From: Hyphomicrobiales bacterium
GTDB taxonomy: Bacteria > Pseudomonadota > Alphaproteobacteria > Rhizobiales > Rhizobiaceae
Length of the DNA: 64,000 nucleotides
Assembly: GCA_900468535.1 (NCBI GenBank)
Contig: UBTY01000029.1
Location: 3,276-67,275 of the forward strand
Direction of reading: 5' to 3'
Below are positions 45,272 through 54,099 of the stretch, piece after piece. A program made the translations under genes and the position numbers. Within the stretch, counting starts at the first letter, position 1; each line of letters begins with the position of its first letter. The notes below the pieces were generated by a model, which made no database searches, had not been told where the DNA came from, and was given only the letters and a program-made list of their open reading frames with translations.

Positions 45272-46435
45272 CTACGACCATTCCACCAACCTGAACTGAC
45301 GCCTGCATTCATTTGCGAAACTGCGATCAATCTGGGCTGCGAAGGAGATCAGACCTAGCAAGTGCTGGCGTAGACCTTCGGCAGACGAGAAACCCCGGTT
45401 GCTTGCGTGCGCTTTTGGACCAACGTTTTTGTGCAGGAGAAAATGAAGGTGCATTCGCATCTTAGCTCGAAAGTCGCGTGTCAACCGTGGTTTAGGTCCA
45501 TCTACTAACAATCCTAAGACCACTTTGCGCGCTCCCGGTGGTACGATTAGTGTTTTGTTGGTGTTCGGCGCGAGGCCGTGCTCTCCTAAAGCAGAATACG
45601 CGTCCCCAATAAACTGGATTGATCGTTCGCGCCCAAATGACTTGTCGGCAGTCGAAAAGATCAGATCGTCCGCATAACGGGTATAGCGCAAGCCAACCTC
45701 ATCCGCGATTGCCTGAAGCTTTTCATCAAGACCTTGGACCGCAAGATTCGCAAGCATTGGGCTTGTTGGTGCGCCTTGGGGAAGCGTGCCCATTACCGCG
45801 CTGTAGTAAGCGGCTACACTTTCCGAGCCCCTCATTTTCGTTCGCCTGTTTCGAGGCATGGGTGCACTACTTTCGCGATGAACGTTACGTAAACGCGTAC
45901 ATATCCTGGCAAGTTCGAGCGCTGTAAGTGGCTGGTAACCTCGCTCAAGGAAGACCCGATAGACGTCAATCTCCGTTATCGATTCGAAAAAATCGCGTAC
46001 GTCAATCTTGATCAACCATTGTGCCCGCCGGTGCTGATTGGCTGCTTGGAACAGACGGCTTCCTCGCACGTATGCAACGCTTGCCGGATGGCAAGGCGCT
46101 CGCTCGAGGATCTCTGATAGAATCCACCGCTGTAAGCCTATAAGCTGCGGTTCAGGCACCGCTATAAAACGAAGCCTCGGCGGTTGTCCGGGAACGGGTC
46201 GTTTTCGGATTGTAAACTGTCTGTAGGGGTCATCCCCGTCGCGAGCGACGAGGCTGCGGAGGTACTTCACACTAAGGCCAGTTAGATAACCTAAATGACC
46301 CAAGGTGAGAATTGGTGGGCCTGGTGAACGAACACCAAGTGTGTGTTCGGCGACCGCGACTGCATTTTCCAAAATCTCGGCTTCTATACCTGCTAACTCG
46401 CCGGCCCTTACAAAGCGTTGAGAGTTCCACGCCAT
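45272..46435 (-). CDS. ret: Retron-type reverse transcriptase
   Basis: A 387-aa reverse transcriptase: IKIDVRDFFESI (first catalytic Asp, near residue 145), LPQGAPTSPMLANL (near 218), RYADDLIFS with catalytic YADD at 254-257, and KVVLGLLVDGPKPRLTR, corresponding to the retron VTG block although it reads VLG here. The length and N-terminal region fit a retron RT, not a group II intron. The canonical NAxxH motif is not evident. A structured 180-bp spacer and the phosphoribosyltransferase-like effector gene lie just upstream on the same strand. Confidence 0.8.
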   Translation of the reverse strand: MAWNSQRFVRAGELAGIEAEILENAVAVAEHTLGVRSPGPPILTLGHLGYLTGLSVKYLRSLVARDGDDPYRQFTIRKRPVPGQPPRLRFIAVPEPQLIGLQRWILSEILERAPCHPASVAYVRGSRLFQAANQHRRAQWLIKIDVRDFFESITEIDVYRVFLERGYQPLTALELARICTRLRNVHRESSAPMPRNRRTKMRGSESVAAYYSAVMGTLPQGAPTSPMLANLAVQGLDEKLQAIADEVGLRYTRYADDLIFSTADKSFGRERSIQFIGDAYSALGEHGLAPNTNKTLIVPPGARKVVLGLLVDGPKPRLTRDFRAKMRMHLHFLLHKNVGPKAHASNRGFSSAEGLRQHLLGLISFAAQIDRSFANECRRQFRLVEWS

Positions 46436-46656
46436 CTACTTTGACCCCTTTAGGGTGTCTTTGATCGAGACGTAAGCGAGACTTGCGCTGCGCCGGCCTT
46501 GGACGTACGTTTCGATCAAGGATATCATCAAGCGGAAGCTTGATCGCGAACACGTCGTAATCGACGGCCCAGGGCTGTAAGGCCCGTCGGTGCCGATCCT
46601 CACGAATCGACAGCCACTAGACATCGCGAGGAACCCTCAACGATTTCGGAAAGTAG
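46436..46656 (-). ncRNA. Candidate retron msr-msd RNA
   Basis: Read on the minus strand toward the RT, three hairpins lie in order. A nine-base stem with one mismatch is formed by 46562-46570 and 46581-46589. A perfect seven-base stem is formed by 46527-46533 and 46538-46544, with a four-base loop. A long stem of 14 positions (13 pairs) is formed by 46461-46474 and 46506-46519 and ends about 25 bp before the RT gene. The whole is enclosed by a seven-base inverted repeat (CTACTTT at 46436-46442, AAAGTAG at 46650-46656), as the a1/a2 ends of retron RNAs are. The right arm lies inside the 3' end of the effector gene. Order and position match msr-msd-RT; RNA identity is inference. Confidence 0.55.
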
Positions 46657-47858
46657 TACTCATTTCTGGATTTTGGAAGAGGTTTCGAAGAGCTTGATTT
46701 TGCTAAGCGGTCCAATACCATGCGCCCTCGTTCCGTAAATTGATTGTTCTTGTCAATCCACTTCAGCTCCTGCAGTTTGGAAAGCGCTCTCTCAACTTCA
46801 AATAGATCAAGACCAAGCCTTCCCGATACCGCCTCGGGAAGCTTCGAACCTCTGCGTAAGGCAGCGAGAACTATTGTTTCGATCGTGATCGGTTGAACCG
46901 GCCCGCTGGCTGGCGGAAGACCGATAGCGATTCCCAACCGGGCTCTCTCAGCTTCAGGCCCCGTAGCTGATGAAAATGGAGAGCCGACTCCAGTCGTTAC
47001 CCTGGAGGGGAATAGCGGTTCTTTTCCGTTGAATTTCTTCCAAAGGATTGCAGGCGCATTGTTAGGCATTGAGTGTGCGAACCCGATAAGCGCTCCTATC
47101 TTGCCGTAACCAAGTGCTTCGCTCGCAAATCGCTTTGGCGTGTTTCTGATGCAGAACGTTTCGATTTCATCGGCCTTCGCCGGCGGGAGAACTGAGCGGA
47201 TAGTCGGGCAAACGAGGGAGACATGGACGTTCGGTTGACATGGATGGCTTCTCACGCGTTCGATCCCCTTCTCAGTTCCCGAGTAGGCGACAACGTCGAA
47301 GGACAAGCCCGCGCGTGTTCGGCGCGACCACCAGCTTCGAATGGTTTTGACACGCCAAGCCGCATTTAGAAAGGTAATTATCCTGTCACCTGATCCTATG
47401 AAGTCTGTAACAAGGACGAAACGTCTAACTTTCCGTTCCCGCATAATCTGTGCCCCTGGGCTTAAGACCACGTCACGACTATGCAGCTTTTGGAACTGGG
47501 TAAGGATATTGGCGAGGATGCCTTCACTCCCGACTTGCTCTCCCACATGACGTTGGCGCGGTACCAGCGGTGGGCCAACATTGTCCTCGGCGCGCAGGGT
47601 CTTGCCGATCTTTGTTTCCTTGAAAAGCCGGTGCGGTTTTCCCTTCCGTTTGGCACGCTCAGTTTCGTTGAACAGCGCGAGCGGTACGCCCCCCTCACCA
47701 ATTTGCTTTTCCAGGAGGCCCATCACTACGTCCCTAAACTCGTCAGCGGAAACGAGCTTCAGAAGGGAAAGCAGCAATCTAGCATTTGCTCGATCTCGAT
47801 CGTCAAACCGTCCGAGCCAACCAGCAACGCGATCGTTGTCCAAGAAGTTTTGTGACAC
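46617..47858 (-). CDS. Phosphoribosyltransferase-like retron effector with wHTH
   Basis: A 413-aa protein, taking the GTG at 47858 because GGAG lies five bases upstream; a TTG 11 codons earlier is an alternative. The centre reads RRFVLVTDFIGSGDRIITFL, like the PRPP-binding loop of the PRTase-like domain known from conflict systems and from some retron operons. The C-terminal part (ETIVLAALRRGSKLPEAVSG, LDLFEVERALSKLQELKWID) looks like a winged helix. It precedes the RT gene on the same strand. Retrons pairing an RT with a PRTase-like effector are known; the subtype is not assignable by eye. Confidence 0.6.
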   Translation of the reverse strand: MSQNFLDNDRVAGWLGRFDDRDRANARLLLSLLKLVSADEFRDVVMGLLEKQIGEGGVPLALFNETERAKRKGKPHRLFKETKIGKTLRAEDNVGPPLVPRQRHVGEQVGSEGILANILTQFQKLHSRDVVLSPGAQIMRERKVRRFVLVTDFIGSGDRIITFLNAAWRVKTIRSWWSRRTRAGLSFDVVAYSGTEKGIERVRSHPCQPNVHVSLVCPTIRSVLPPAKADEIETFCIRNTPKRFASEALGYGKIGALIGFAHSMPNNAPAILWKKFNGKEPLFPSRVTTGVGSPFSSATGPEAERARLGIAIGLPPASGPVQPITIETIVLAALRRGSKLPEAVSGRLGLDLFEVERALSKLQELKWIDKNNQFTERGRMVLDRLAKSSSSKPLPKSRNEYYFPKSLRVPRDV

Positions 47859-48352
47859 TGCGTCTCCGTTAAGTAGTCGTTTGGTCGTCAAAACCGTAGC
47901 GGAGCTTCACGACTAACCGCAAGGGATGCGTCATCAAGGTGTGGGTGATCGAGCGATCGAAATAAAGAGCCGCCGCACTTCCCAAAGAATCAATTGCAAT
48001 TATATTGCGAACCAAACTGCCGCGCTGCAAGTCTAAGGAGCTGAAAGAGCACGGCTATCCTTGTGAATTGTATTGGATGGCATAGCAAAAGTGCTTCCTG
48101 CTTCAAAATAGTGATCTACGTTAGGCTCTGAAGCCGATCGACGCGGCTGCGCTGAAGCGCAAACGAAGTTAGGGCGCGCCGCCGACCGACAATCTAACCT
48201 TGAAAAACTCTGTTTGATGTCGTTGAGATGCGAATCTGGACGACGTTCGAGCCATTTTCCAGAAATACAAAACAAACGAGTGGGTTAGTCGAACTTCGGG
48301 GGTGGTTTTAGGTTCGATTCCCATCAAGAGCGGTGCTACCTTATGATGCCCT
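47859..48352. other. Intergenic region between the retron-like locus and IS110 remnant
   Basis: About 490 bp with no supported gene. It should contain the promoter of the effector-RT operon. A T-arm-like string at 48311-48325 is discussed among the rejected observations. Confidence 0.4.
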
Positions 48353-49084
48353 TCAAGCCGCTGGTTTTTCCCGCTGTCTTCGGCCGATGATATCGATCTC
48401 GGCATCGATCAGCCGGGCGAGGAACTCCCCGATGCCGGGGATGGTCTTCAACAGCTTCACATTGCCGTTGGTCTTCGTCATTGCCTTAATCGTCATCTCC
48501 GACTGCTTGATCCGCCCGTCGCTGTCTCCGATGAGGTCGAGCCCGCGGTCGATCTGGATACGATCGATATCTGACACCTTGACCGTAGCGAGCTGATGCC
48601 GGCCGGCCTTGCCGAACAGGTCGCCCAGCTTCTTCAACTGCGTCGTCTGCTCCGGGTAACGATCGAACACCGTCACGATCCGGTTCTTTGTCATCGTGCG
48701 CCGCCGCACGTAGAACATCCGCTCCCGCAGCGCGATGCGCAACTCCCGCGCCTTCTCTCCGGGAGCCCAAGCTTCCGGCACAAGATCGGCGCGCAACAAG
48801 TGAGCAAGCACCGTCGCATCGATCTTGTCCGTCTTGATCTTGGCGTCGGCAATCGCCTTCACCTTCAGTGGATGCGCCAGAACGACATCGTCGCAGATGT
48901 CCTCCAGCCAGTCATACATTACCATCCAGTTGCGGGTGGCTTCCACCACCGCGTGGCTGTTCTCCCGATACCGTTCCAGGAACGAACCGAGAGACTGGTG
49001 GTCATTCTTCACGCGACCGGATCGTAGCGTCTTTCCGGCAGAGTCCTGCACGACAAGGTGGCTGTAGCTTTTGTGGTAATCCAC
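48353..49084 (-). mobile_element. IS110-family transposase, 3'-truncated
   Basis: A 243-aa frame: YHKSYSHLVVQDSAGKTL with the first acidic residue of the DEDD site, VEATRNWMVMYDWLEDICDD, KIKTDKIDATVLAHLLRADL and LLKTIPGIGEFLARLIDAE. Full-length IS110 transposases are about 330-400 aa, so the C-terminal part with the Ser motif is missing. The true N-terminus is unclear because the frame stays open upstream of the GTG at 49084 (DYHIGVDYHK). Confidence 0.8.
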
Positions 49085-49242
49085 GCCAATGTGATAATCA
49101 TAAGGGCCAGTCGCGCTTTGCTCTCCTTCACTGAGTTCGTCAAAACCCAGGTAAGGTAAGGCAAACGGCGCAAGGCGTCACTGTCCCAAGATCATATCCA
49201 TCTCACATGTCTGTTCATTCGTTGCTGGGTGCGGCCTTTTTC

Positions 49243-49482
49243 ATGCTACCTCCTGTGCCAGGACCTTGCCGACGGCATCATAGAAGGCAAACGATCGCTG
49301 CAGCACGGTGTCCCCGGCGGGTTTGACGACATGAGGTTCTTGCCGTCTCCCCGGCCAATGTTGCGGCTGAATGGGTCGCCGATGATCCGGATGAACCCGG
49401 CGCTGTTTACGGCCCTCCAGGACCGGCTATCAGCGTGCCGTTCTCGAAGATGCGGACCTCGTCGACGAGGGAGTGGACCTCA
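49243..49482 (-). mobile_element. istA: IS21-family istA 3' remnant
   Basis: Minus-strand pieces read VEVHSLVDEVRIFENGTLIA, then in another frame VLEGRKQRRVHPDHR, then RSFAFYDAVGKVLAQEVA before the stop. This is the C-terminal end of an IS21 transposase with one frameshift. The following istB start (KKAAPSNE) breaks off after a few codons at the IS110 side. Confidence 0.6.
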
Positions 49483-49554
49483 ACCATTCGGCTCCGTGTA
49501 GCATCCGGAACGCTGTAGGTGTTGCCATCGACGCTGACCATGCCCTCCCGCGAC

Positions 49555-49905
49555 GCTGGAGCAGGAAAAGACCAAGGGAAAGGCGGCCAAATCGCCCAGA
49601 CCCTGGCTCGCCTCGATCTCTTGATCCTCGGCGAACTCGGCTACCTTCCATTCAGTGCTTCCGGCGGAGCGCTGCTATTCCCATCTACTCAGCAAACTCT
49701 GTGAGCGCACCAGCGTCATCATCACCACCAACCTGAGCTTCAGCGAATGGGGCAACGGTCTTCGGCGACGCCAAGATGACGACAGCTCTGCTCGACCGCC
49801 TGACCCACGTTGCCATATCCTGGAGAAACGACAGCTTCCGCTTCAAGGCCAGCTCGGCCGCAGCAGCGCAGAAGAGAGGAGAAGAGGTCAATCCCTTGAC
49901 CGAAG
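49555..49905 (+). mobile_element. istB: IS21-family istB remnant, frameshifted
   Basis: On the plus strand IAQTLARLDLLILGELGYLP and FSASGGALL occur in one frame, LLSKLCERTSVIITTNLSFS and EWGN in the next. LDRLTH and FRFKASSA-like pieces follow in others. This is a decayed IstB ATPase with several frame changes. It faces the opposite way from the istA remnant next to it, so two different insertions or an inversion are involved. Confidence 0.6.
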
Positions 49906-50251
49906 CCTGATCAGGAGAGCATACCTAGATAGTGGCTCACTTATCGGTGGAAAAACGGCTCAGTTCCGCATGGAAATCAACAGTTTAACCTCATCCCGCC
50001 AATGCCGCTGAACCTCACGTCCAGATTTCCTGGTCGTGAGAAACTCCAATATATCCTCCATGTAGAAACTCCCGTTGCTCGCCCATGGAAAGCGGATCAC
50101 AGATCAGGGCGGCGAGGACGACGTGGGAGCGGAACACCGGTTGCGGATCATCCTCGTCGGTGGTTTAAGAATGGACGACGCAAGTACGATGGGCGCCGGC
50201 TATCTTGCCACATCTCTTTTTCTGGATGTGGAGTAAACATGACAGTGGAGA
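49906..50251. other. Intergenic interval at the end of the IS graveyard
   Basis: About 350 bp without a recognisable gene. It marks the border between mobile-element debris and the respiratory gene block that follows. Confidence 0.4.
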
Positions 50252-50584
50252 TCATCTCTGAAAAGAGCCGCGTGTCGCCCCGTCAACAGCCAGCGGTCGG
50301 GTGGACCGCCATCCTCGCAGCCAATTCGTGACGTCGTTCGCCGTCACAAGAAAAGTCTCTGCGACTGGATTGCGGTCGAGCACTGTAGCCTGCGTCAGCG
50401 CGATATTGCAGAATGTCACAGCATATTCGAGGAGTCGCAGCTCATTAGCCAGCGGTGGCGACGCTACTGATAGCAGCGCGCGTCGCGATACGGCGACTTC
50501 GCCTGTCCGTCCAGATTGTATAAAAAGGATACGCCCAGATTGCCCACGTGGATCGAAACGTGCGCGGACGACAACTGGTGTCAT
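50252..50584 (-). CDS. Hypothetical protein, 110 aa
   Basis: A small soluble protein: GRILFIQSGRTGEVAVSRRA, then LRLLEYAVTFCNIALTQATV and FLVTANDVTNWLRG. The layout (a strand pair, a Pro-Pro turn, a helix, and a final DV-W segment) matches the 95-aa protein at 60928 in order, so the two look like distant paralogues. Function unknown. It lies downstream of tatA on the same strand and may be in the same transcription unit. Confidence 0.45.
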   Translation of the reverse strand: MTPVVVRARFDPRGQSGRILFIQSGRTGEVAVSRRALLSVASPPLANELRLLEYAVTFCNIALTQATVLDRNPVAETFLVTANDVTNWLRGWRSTRPLAVDGATRGSFQR

Positions 50585-50669
50585 ATCATTTTCTCCCCCG
50601 CAAACTCATTTATACCTTGCTCCAGAATGCATACCCGCTCATCCACCTGAAGGTTCGCGCGGCGAGTTC

Positions 50670-50849
50670 TCAACGCCCCTCGACGCGTGGATCGTCCGTG
50701 TCGGTTGGGTCGTTGTCACGCAGGCCCTTTTTGAACGCGTTTATGCCTTGTGCGAGGTCGCCCATTAACTCAGGCAGCTTTCCTTTGCCGAAGAACATCA
50801 GTACGACGACAAGTACTATAACCCAATGCCATATGCTAAGGCTTCCCAT
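50670..50849 (-). CDS. tatA: Twin-arginine translocase subunit TatA
   Basis: A 59-aa protein, start ATG at 50849 with AGGAG upstream. An N-terminal membrane segment ([15 protein letters not shown]) is followed by the TatA hinge and amphipathic helix [20 protein letters not shown] and a short acidic tail. TatA forms the pore for folded, cofactor-bearing proteins. No tatB or tatC is near, so it is a stand-alone extra copy, perhaps for respiratory enzymes encoded in the same block. Confidence 0.9.
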   Translation of the reverse strand: MGSLSIWHWVIVLVVVLMFFGKGKLPELMGDLAQGINAFKKGLRDNDPTDTDDPRVEGR

Positions 50850-50902
50850 ATTGATCTCCTGTTGAACCAAGCCCACATTATAACGAGGACTCGCTGCCGC
50901 GT

Positions 50903-50916
50903 TTGTGACAGATCAA
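50903..50916. promoter_or_regulatory. Crp/Fnr-type box upstream of tatA
   Basis: TTGTGACAGATCAA fits TTG-N8-CAA, with half-sites TTGTG and ATCAA, 54 bp upstream of tatA. One of five such boxes in the respiratory block. Confidence 0.45.
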
Positions 50917-50939
50917 TTAAAACAGAAGGATGTCGACTT

Positions 50940-51179
50940 TCAGCGCTCCGCCCGACCGTTCTGCCGTGCAAAATCGCCTTCTGGCCGTGGGTGCGGTTCG
51001 TGCACCTTCTTCTGCTGAGGTAGCTGGACGCTGGCCCCACGTGAGTGAAACTGGAAACTCGAGCGAGCTTCCATGAGATGGGCTTCTAATGTGGCCTGGA
51101 TCTCGCCGCCCAAGGGAGCACCCGAGCTGATGAGTTCAAGGATGTCGATATGAATATCGACGGCGCTCGAGAGCCTCAT
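50940..51179 (-). CDS. Hypothetical protein, 79 aa
   Basis: Its ATG overlaps the stop of the upstream 137-aa gene (ATGA), which suggests coupled translation. The sequence has a short helical start (AVDIHIDILELISSGAPLGG) and a polar, Gln- and Arg-rich tail. No family recognised. Confidence 0.4.
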   Translation of the reverse strand: MRLSSAVDIHIDILELISSGAPLGGEIQATLEAHLMEARSSFQFHSRGASVQLPQQKKVHEPHPRPEGDFARQNGRAER

Positions 51180-51589
51180 TTCCGTGCTCCTAGCGGTAAG
51201 ATTGCAAGCCTTCCGTGAGCGCTGCGGAGGTCGCGTCTGTTGAAAGTGAACGCGCGAAGTAGCTGTGAGCCCAGTCTGGCCTGTTCGGCCAGATCTTCGA
51301 AAATCATCGCTGCTTCTTCAAGCTCGCCAATATCAGTGGCCGGACCGAGTTCGTCGAATTCACGGAGTAGTTCGAGAAGCGTCGCAACTTTCGTTCTTTG
51401 ACGTATCGCCGAAGAGAATAGCTCGCCAACCACCGAAGCCCGTTCAGAAGGTTCCAAGCTTGCCAAAACTTCGCCGACCACCGTGGAGCAGCCACAATCC
51501 AGTTCCGGTTTTCTCGTAAATGCTTTGATTTGGCGGAGCGCAGAAAGGGCTCTCCCCCCATCGGATATTGCATGCTTTCGTTTGGTCAT
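51176..51589 (-). CDS. Hypothetical protein, 137 aa, downstream of ubiV
   Basis: The start ATG overlaps the ubiV stop (TGATGATG), so it is the fourth gene of the ubiTUV chain. The sequence is mainly helical: GGRALSALRQIKAFTRKPEL, VVGEVLASLEPSERASVVGE, LLELLREFDELGPATD. Two cysteines (CGC near residue 28) are notable. No family recognised. It may assist anaerobic quinone synthesis, by position only. Confidence 0.45.
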   Translation of the reverse strand: MTKRKHAISDGGRALSALRQIKAFTRKPELDCGCSTVVGEVLASLEPSERASVVGELFSSAIRQRTKVATLLELLREFDELGPATDIGELEEAAMIFEDLAEQARLGSQLLRAFTFNRRDLRSAHGRLAILPLGARK

Positions 51590-51591
51590 CA

Positions 51592-52515
51592 TCACCAGTG
51601 TCCTTGCGAATTTCTTTGTCTGGATACCCACTCCGCACCAGCCGCGCCGTGGTGGAAGCCATTGGAGAGCGGTGCCTGCGGGAAGGCGGTTCGCAGCATC
51701 GCGACGGCCTCCTCTGAGGAGATCTTGGCGCAACAGAGGTCAGCGAAAATCACCGCTACCAATGCCATGTCACAGTCCTGGGGCGACAGCCTCAGGGATG
51801 ACACGCCGAGCGACCTGATGTTTTCCGGCGGTTCGGCAAGTGCCTGGCATGAATGCGATACGGTCTGGACACCGTTGAGAGCAAGGAATGGCTGTCCCGA
51901 AAGTGTGCCTACCGGAAGGCCGTCAGGTTCGTCTTGGCAAACAAACTGGCAGTTGTCCTTGGTCTTGCCTTTTGAGCGAGCATGGGCGCAACGCGCGGAG
52001 ATGGCGAGCGGAACGCGGCCGAATGCGAAAAGCTCGAACTCCGGGCCGGAACACGCTCGAGTGATCTCGGCCACCGATGTCGCCGGAATTTCGGGCGGCA
52101 GGCAGATGTTGGTCGCTCCGTTTCGAGCAAGGAAGCGGGCGGTCGCGCCGTTGTAGACGTTCACAAACGGCCCGATGGCGTGTGAACGGCCCTTTAGAAG
52201 CTGCAGGGCTGAAAGGTCATTGGCTTCTACAAGGTGGCAGTCATCGCGAGCGACGGCCTGCTGATATTTCGACTCACGCTCCAGCGTTACCAGGGCAAGG
52301 GTCGAGAGGCGCACGGCCTTGCCAGCCCGTTCCAAGCGCTCGACGACGGCACTCATCTCGCTCTCAATGAAGTGCAATCTCTTTGAGCAGATAGTTTCAC
52401 CGAGGACCACCGTCTCCACGGGAGCTTCATCCGCAATTTGAAAGTAAAAATCGCGCCATTTCTCCGTCGACCAAAGATAGAGCAATGGACCCAAAGTGAG
52501 ATTAATCGGTTCCAT
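51592..52515 (-). CDS. ubiV: Oxygen-independent ubiquinone hydroxylation protein UbiV
   Basis: A 307-aa peptidase U32-family protein. The start MEPINLTLGPLLYLW has GAGG four bases upstream. The conserved cysteines that bind a 4Fe-4S cluster are visible: LGETICSKR, ARCAHAR and DNCQFVCQDE. UbiU and UbiV form a complex that hydroxylates ubiquinone precursors without O2, using prephenate. It lies seven bases after ubiU. Confidence 0.88.
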   Translation of the reverse strand: MEPINLTLGPLLYLWSTEKWRDFYFQIADEAPVETVVLGETICSKRLHFIESEMSAVVERLERAGKAVRLSTLALVTLERESKYQQAVARDDCHLVEANDLSALQLLKGRSHAIGPFVNVYNGATARFLARNGATNICLPPEIPATSVAEITRACSGPEFELFAFGRVPLAISARCAHARSKGKTKDNCQFVCQDEPDGLPVGTLSGQPFLALNGVQTVSHSCQALAEPPENIRSLGVSSLRLSPQDCDMALVAVIFADLCCAKISSEEAVAMLRTAFPQAPLSNGFHHGAAGAEWVSRQRNSQGHW

Positions 52516-52522
52516 CGTGCCT

Positions 52523-53500
52523 CTATCTCCAGCGTTTCTCGTACGCACCATGCGTCGTCTGCTGCCCTTCGCTGAGAGCCCGCAGACGGGCCATGAGGAG
52601 AGAACGGTCGGCAGGAGCCGCTTTGAGGGTCGCCCTGAGCGTCGAAACGACTTCAGCGATATAGGCCTTCCCGCGCTGGCGTCCCTCCACTTTCAATGCC
52701 TTCACGCCGGCCGACCGCAGCTCGTCAAGCTGGTCCATCACATCGAGAGACACGGGATCTTCAAAGGCATAGGTCTTGCTGTCCGAGATCTCAAAGCGTC
52801 CTTTGCAGAGCGTCGGGTATCCCGCTGCCTCATCCGCTTGGAATCGATTGATCGTGAAGCCGCCAAGATCCGAAATCATGTCATTGCCCAATTGTCTGTA
52901 GCGAACGTGGCTAGCGGGCGAGCAGACGCCGTTCATATTCGGAGACTTGCCGGTGGCATAGGAGGAAAGCGAGCAGCGGCCTTCGGCCATGACGCAAAGG
53001 CCACCGAAAACGAACACCTCAAGTTCGCAGGTCACGCGTTGGGCGATCTTCGCGATGTCCTGGATCGTGAGCGTTCGCGGAAGGACTACCCGCGTCGCGC
53101 CGAAGCTTTCAGCTAGGAAGGTCAAGGCATCCGGGTTTGATGCGGAAGCCTGGACTGAGATGTGAAGCCTTTGTTCGGGATATTGTTCCGCCACGTAAGC
53201 CATCAGACCGAAGTCCGCAACGATGAGTGCGTCCGCGCCTGCGTGCCTTGCCTCTCCGGCGCGCCGATACCAAAGCTCTTCCTTGCCGGCGGTCATGAAT
53301 GTGTTCAACGCGACGAAAGTTTTCACCTTACGGGAGCGCGCGTACGCGATGGCTTCTGTCAGTTCCGAGAGATCAAAGTTCAACCCGGGGAAATTCCGAG
53401 CATTGGTCTCGTCACGGAAACCGCAATACACAGCGTCTGCACCAGCATCGACGGCTTCGCGAAATGAGGCGGGCGTACCTGCCGGGCAGATCAATTCCAT
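52523..53500 (-). CDS. ubiU: Oxygen-independent ubiquinone hydroxylation protein UbiU
   Basis: A 325-aa U32-family protein starting ELICPAGTPASFREAVDAGA, with DAVYCGFR and the cluster-binding cysteines in FGGLCVMAEGRCSLSSYATG, NGVCSP and LCKGRF. It works with UbiV in O2-independent hydroxylation of ubiquinone precursors. The start overlaps the end of ubiT by ten bases. Confidence 0.92.
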   Translation of the reverse strand: MELICPAGTPASFREAVDAGADAVYCGFRDETNARNFPGLNFDLSELTEAIAYARSRKVKTFVALNTFMTAGKEELWYRRAGEARHAGADALIVADFGLMAYVAEQYPEQRLHISVQASASNPDALTFLAESFGATRVVLPRTLTIQDIAKIAQRVTCELEVFVFGGLCVMAEGRCSLSSYATGKSPNMNGVCSPASHVRYRQLGNDMISDLGGFTINRFQADEAAGYPTLCKGRFEISDSKTYAFEDPVSLDVMDQLDELRSAGVKALKVEGRQRGKAYIAEVVSTLRATLKAAPADRSLLMARLRALSEGQQTTHGAYEKRWR

Positions 53501-53997
53501 TGCACACCCTGATTTTTGAGTGCTTCCCGGCGCACGAGATTCAACGCCTTCGTAGTCAATGCACCAAGGGGACCTGTCAGCCGGCTCATCGAAGCAACAA
53601 GATCCAGCTCATTGTCGTCAAGGGCATTTCTAAGAGCGAGGACCGCTTCCATATCGCCGGTCACCAAGAGCTTGCGGGAGAAGAACATTGCGTCGCCGTC
53701 TACACGTCCTTCCGCCAGTGCGAGCATTAATACCAGCGGCCCGCCTATTGTGGCGTCAGCCATAGGCAGGCTCCCGCGCCTAATCACTTTGAGGGCGCGA
53801 TCGGATGGGCGAATCCAGAACGAAAACGGAAAGTCGTTTGGGATGAATGCGAAGCGCGCCGTTTTATACTCGCCGAGCCGATCAAACAGCTTCGGGTGGG
53901 TGCGGAGGGTTTGCTGCAGGAGCATGTCGGCGAATTGAGCCGCGATTGGTAACGGAACGAATTTTGCAGTTGCCATCAAGCGAGATGGAGCGAGCAT
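53491..53997 (-). CDS. ubiT: SCP2-domain accessory factor UbiT
   Basis: A 168-aa protein, ATG at 53997 with AAGAGG five bases upstream; an earlier ATG at 54024 is possible but has a poorer site. It contains an SCP2-like lipid-binding domain: FAFIPNDFPFSFWIRPSDRA, GGPLVLMLALAEGRVDGDAM and FFSRKLLVTGDMEAVLALRN, as in E. coli UbiT. It holds hydrophobic quinone intermediates. First gene of the ubiTUV operon, divergent from ubiD. Confidence 0.88.
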   Translation of the reverse strand: MLAPSRLMATAKFVPLPIAAQFADMLLQQTLRTHPKLFDRLGEYKTARFAFIPNDFPFSFWIRPSDRALKVIRRGSLPMADATIGGPLVLMLALAEGRVDGDAMFFSRKLLVTGDMEAVLALRNALDDNELDLVASMSRLTGPLGALTTKALNLVRREALKNQGVQWN

Positions 53998-54050
53998 AGG
54001 GGCCTCTTGGATTAGACGGTGCATCCTAGTTGCGATCGCAGCAACGCTAT

Positions 54051-54064
54051 TTGCTCCCGAGCAA
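54051..54064. promoter_or_regulatory. Perfect Crp/Fnr-type box between ubiT and ubiD
   Basis: TTGCTCCCGAGCAA is a perfect 14-bp palindrome (TTGCT-N4-AGCAA) in the 102-bp divergent promoter. A second palindrome, TGCGATCGCA, lies at 54031-54040. Both directions could be controlled from here. Confidence 0.6.
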
Positions 54065-54099
54065 AGACGGCGATGGTTTAGCAATGCCATTGCTGGTCG

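Noticed and set aside
46272-46553. 93-aa minus-strand frame between effector and RT
   Set aside because: It overlaps the RT gene in another frame and the hairpin region, and has no family likeness.
48311-48325. T-arm-like string suggesting a tRNA 3' end
   Set aside because: No matching acceptor, D-arm or anticodon arm could be formed around it; probably chance or a very old att remnant.
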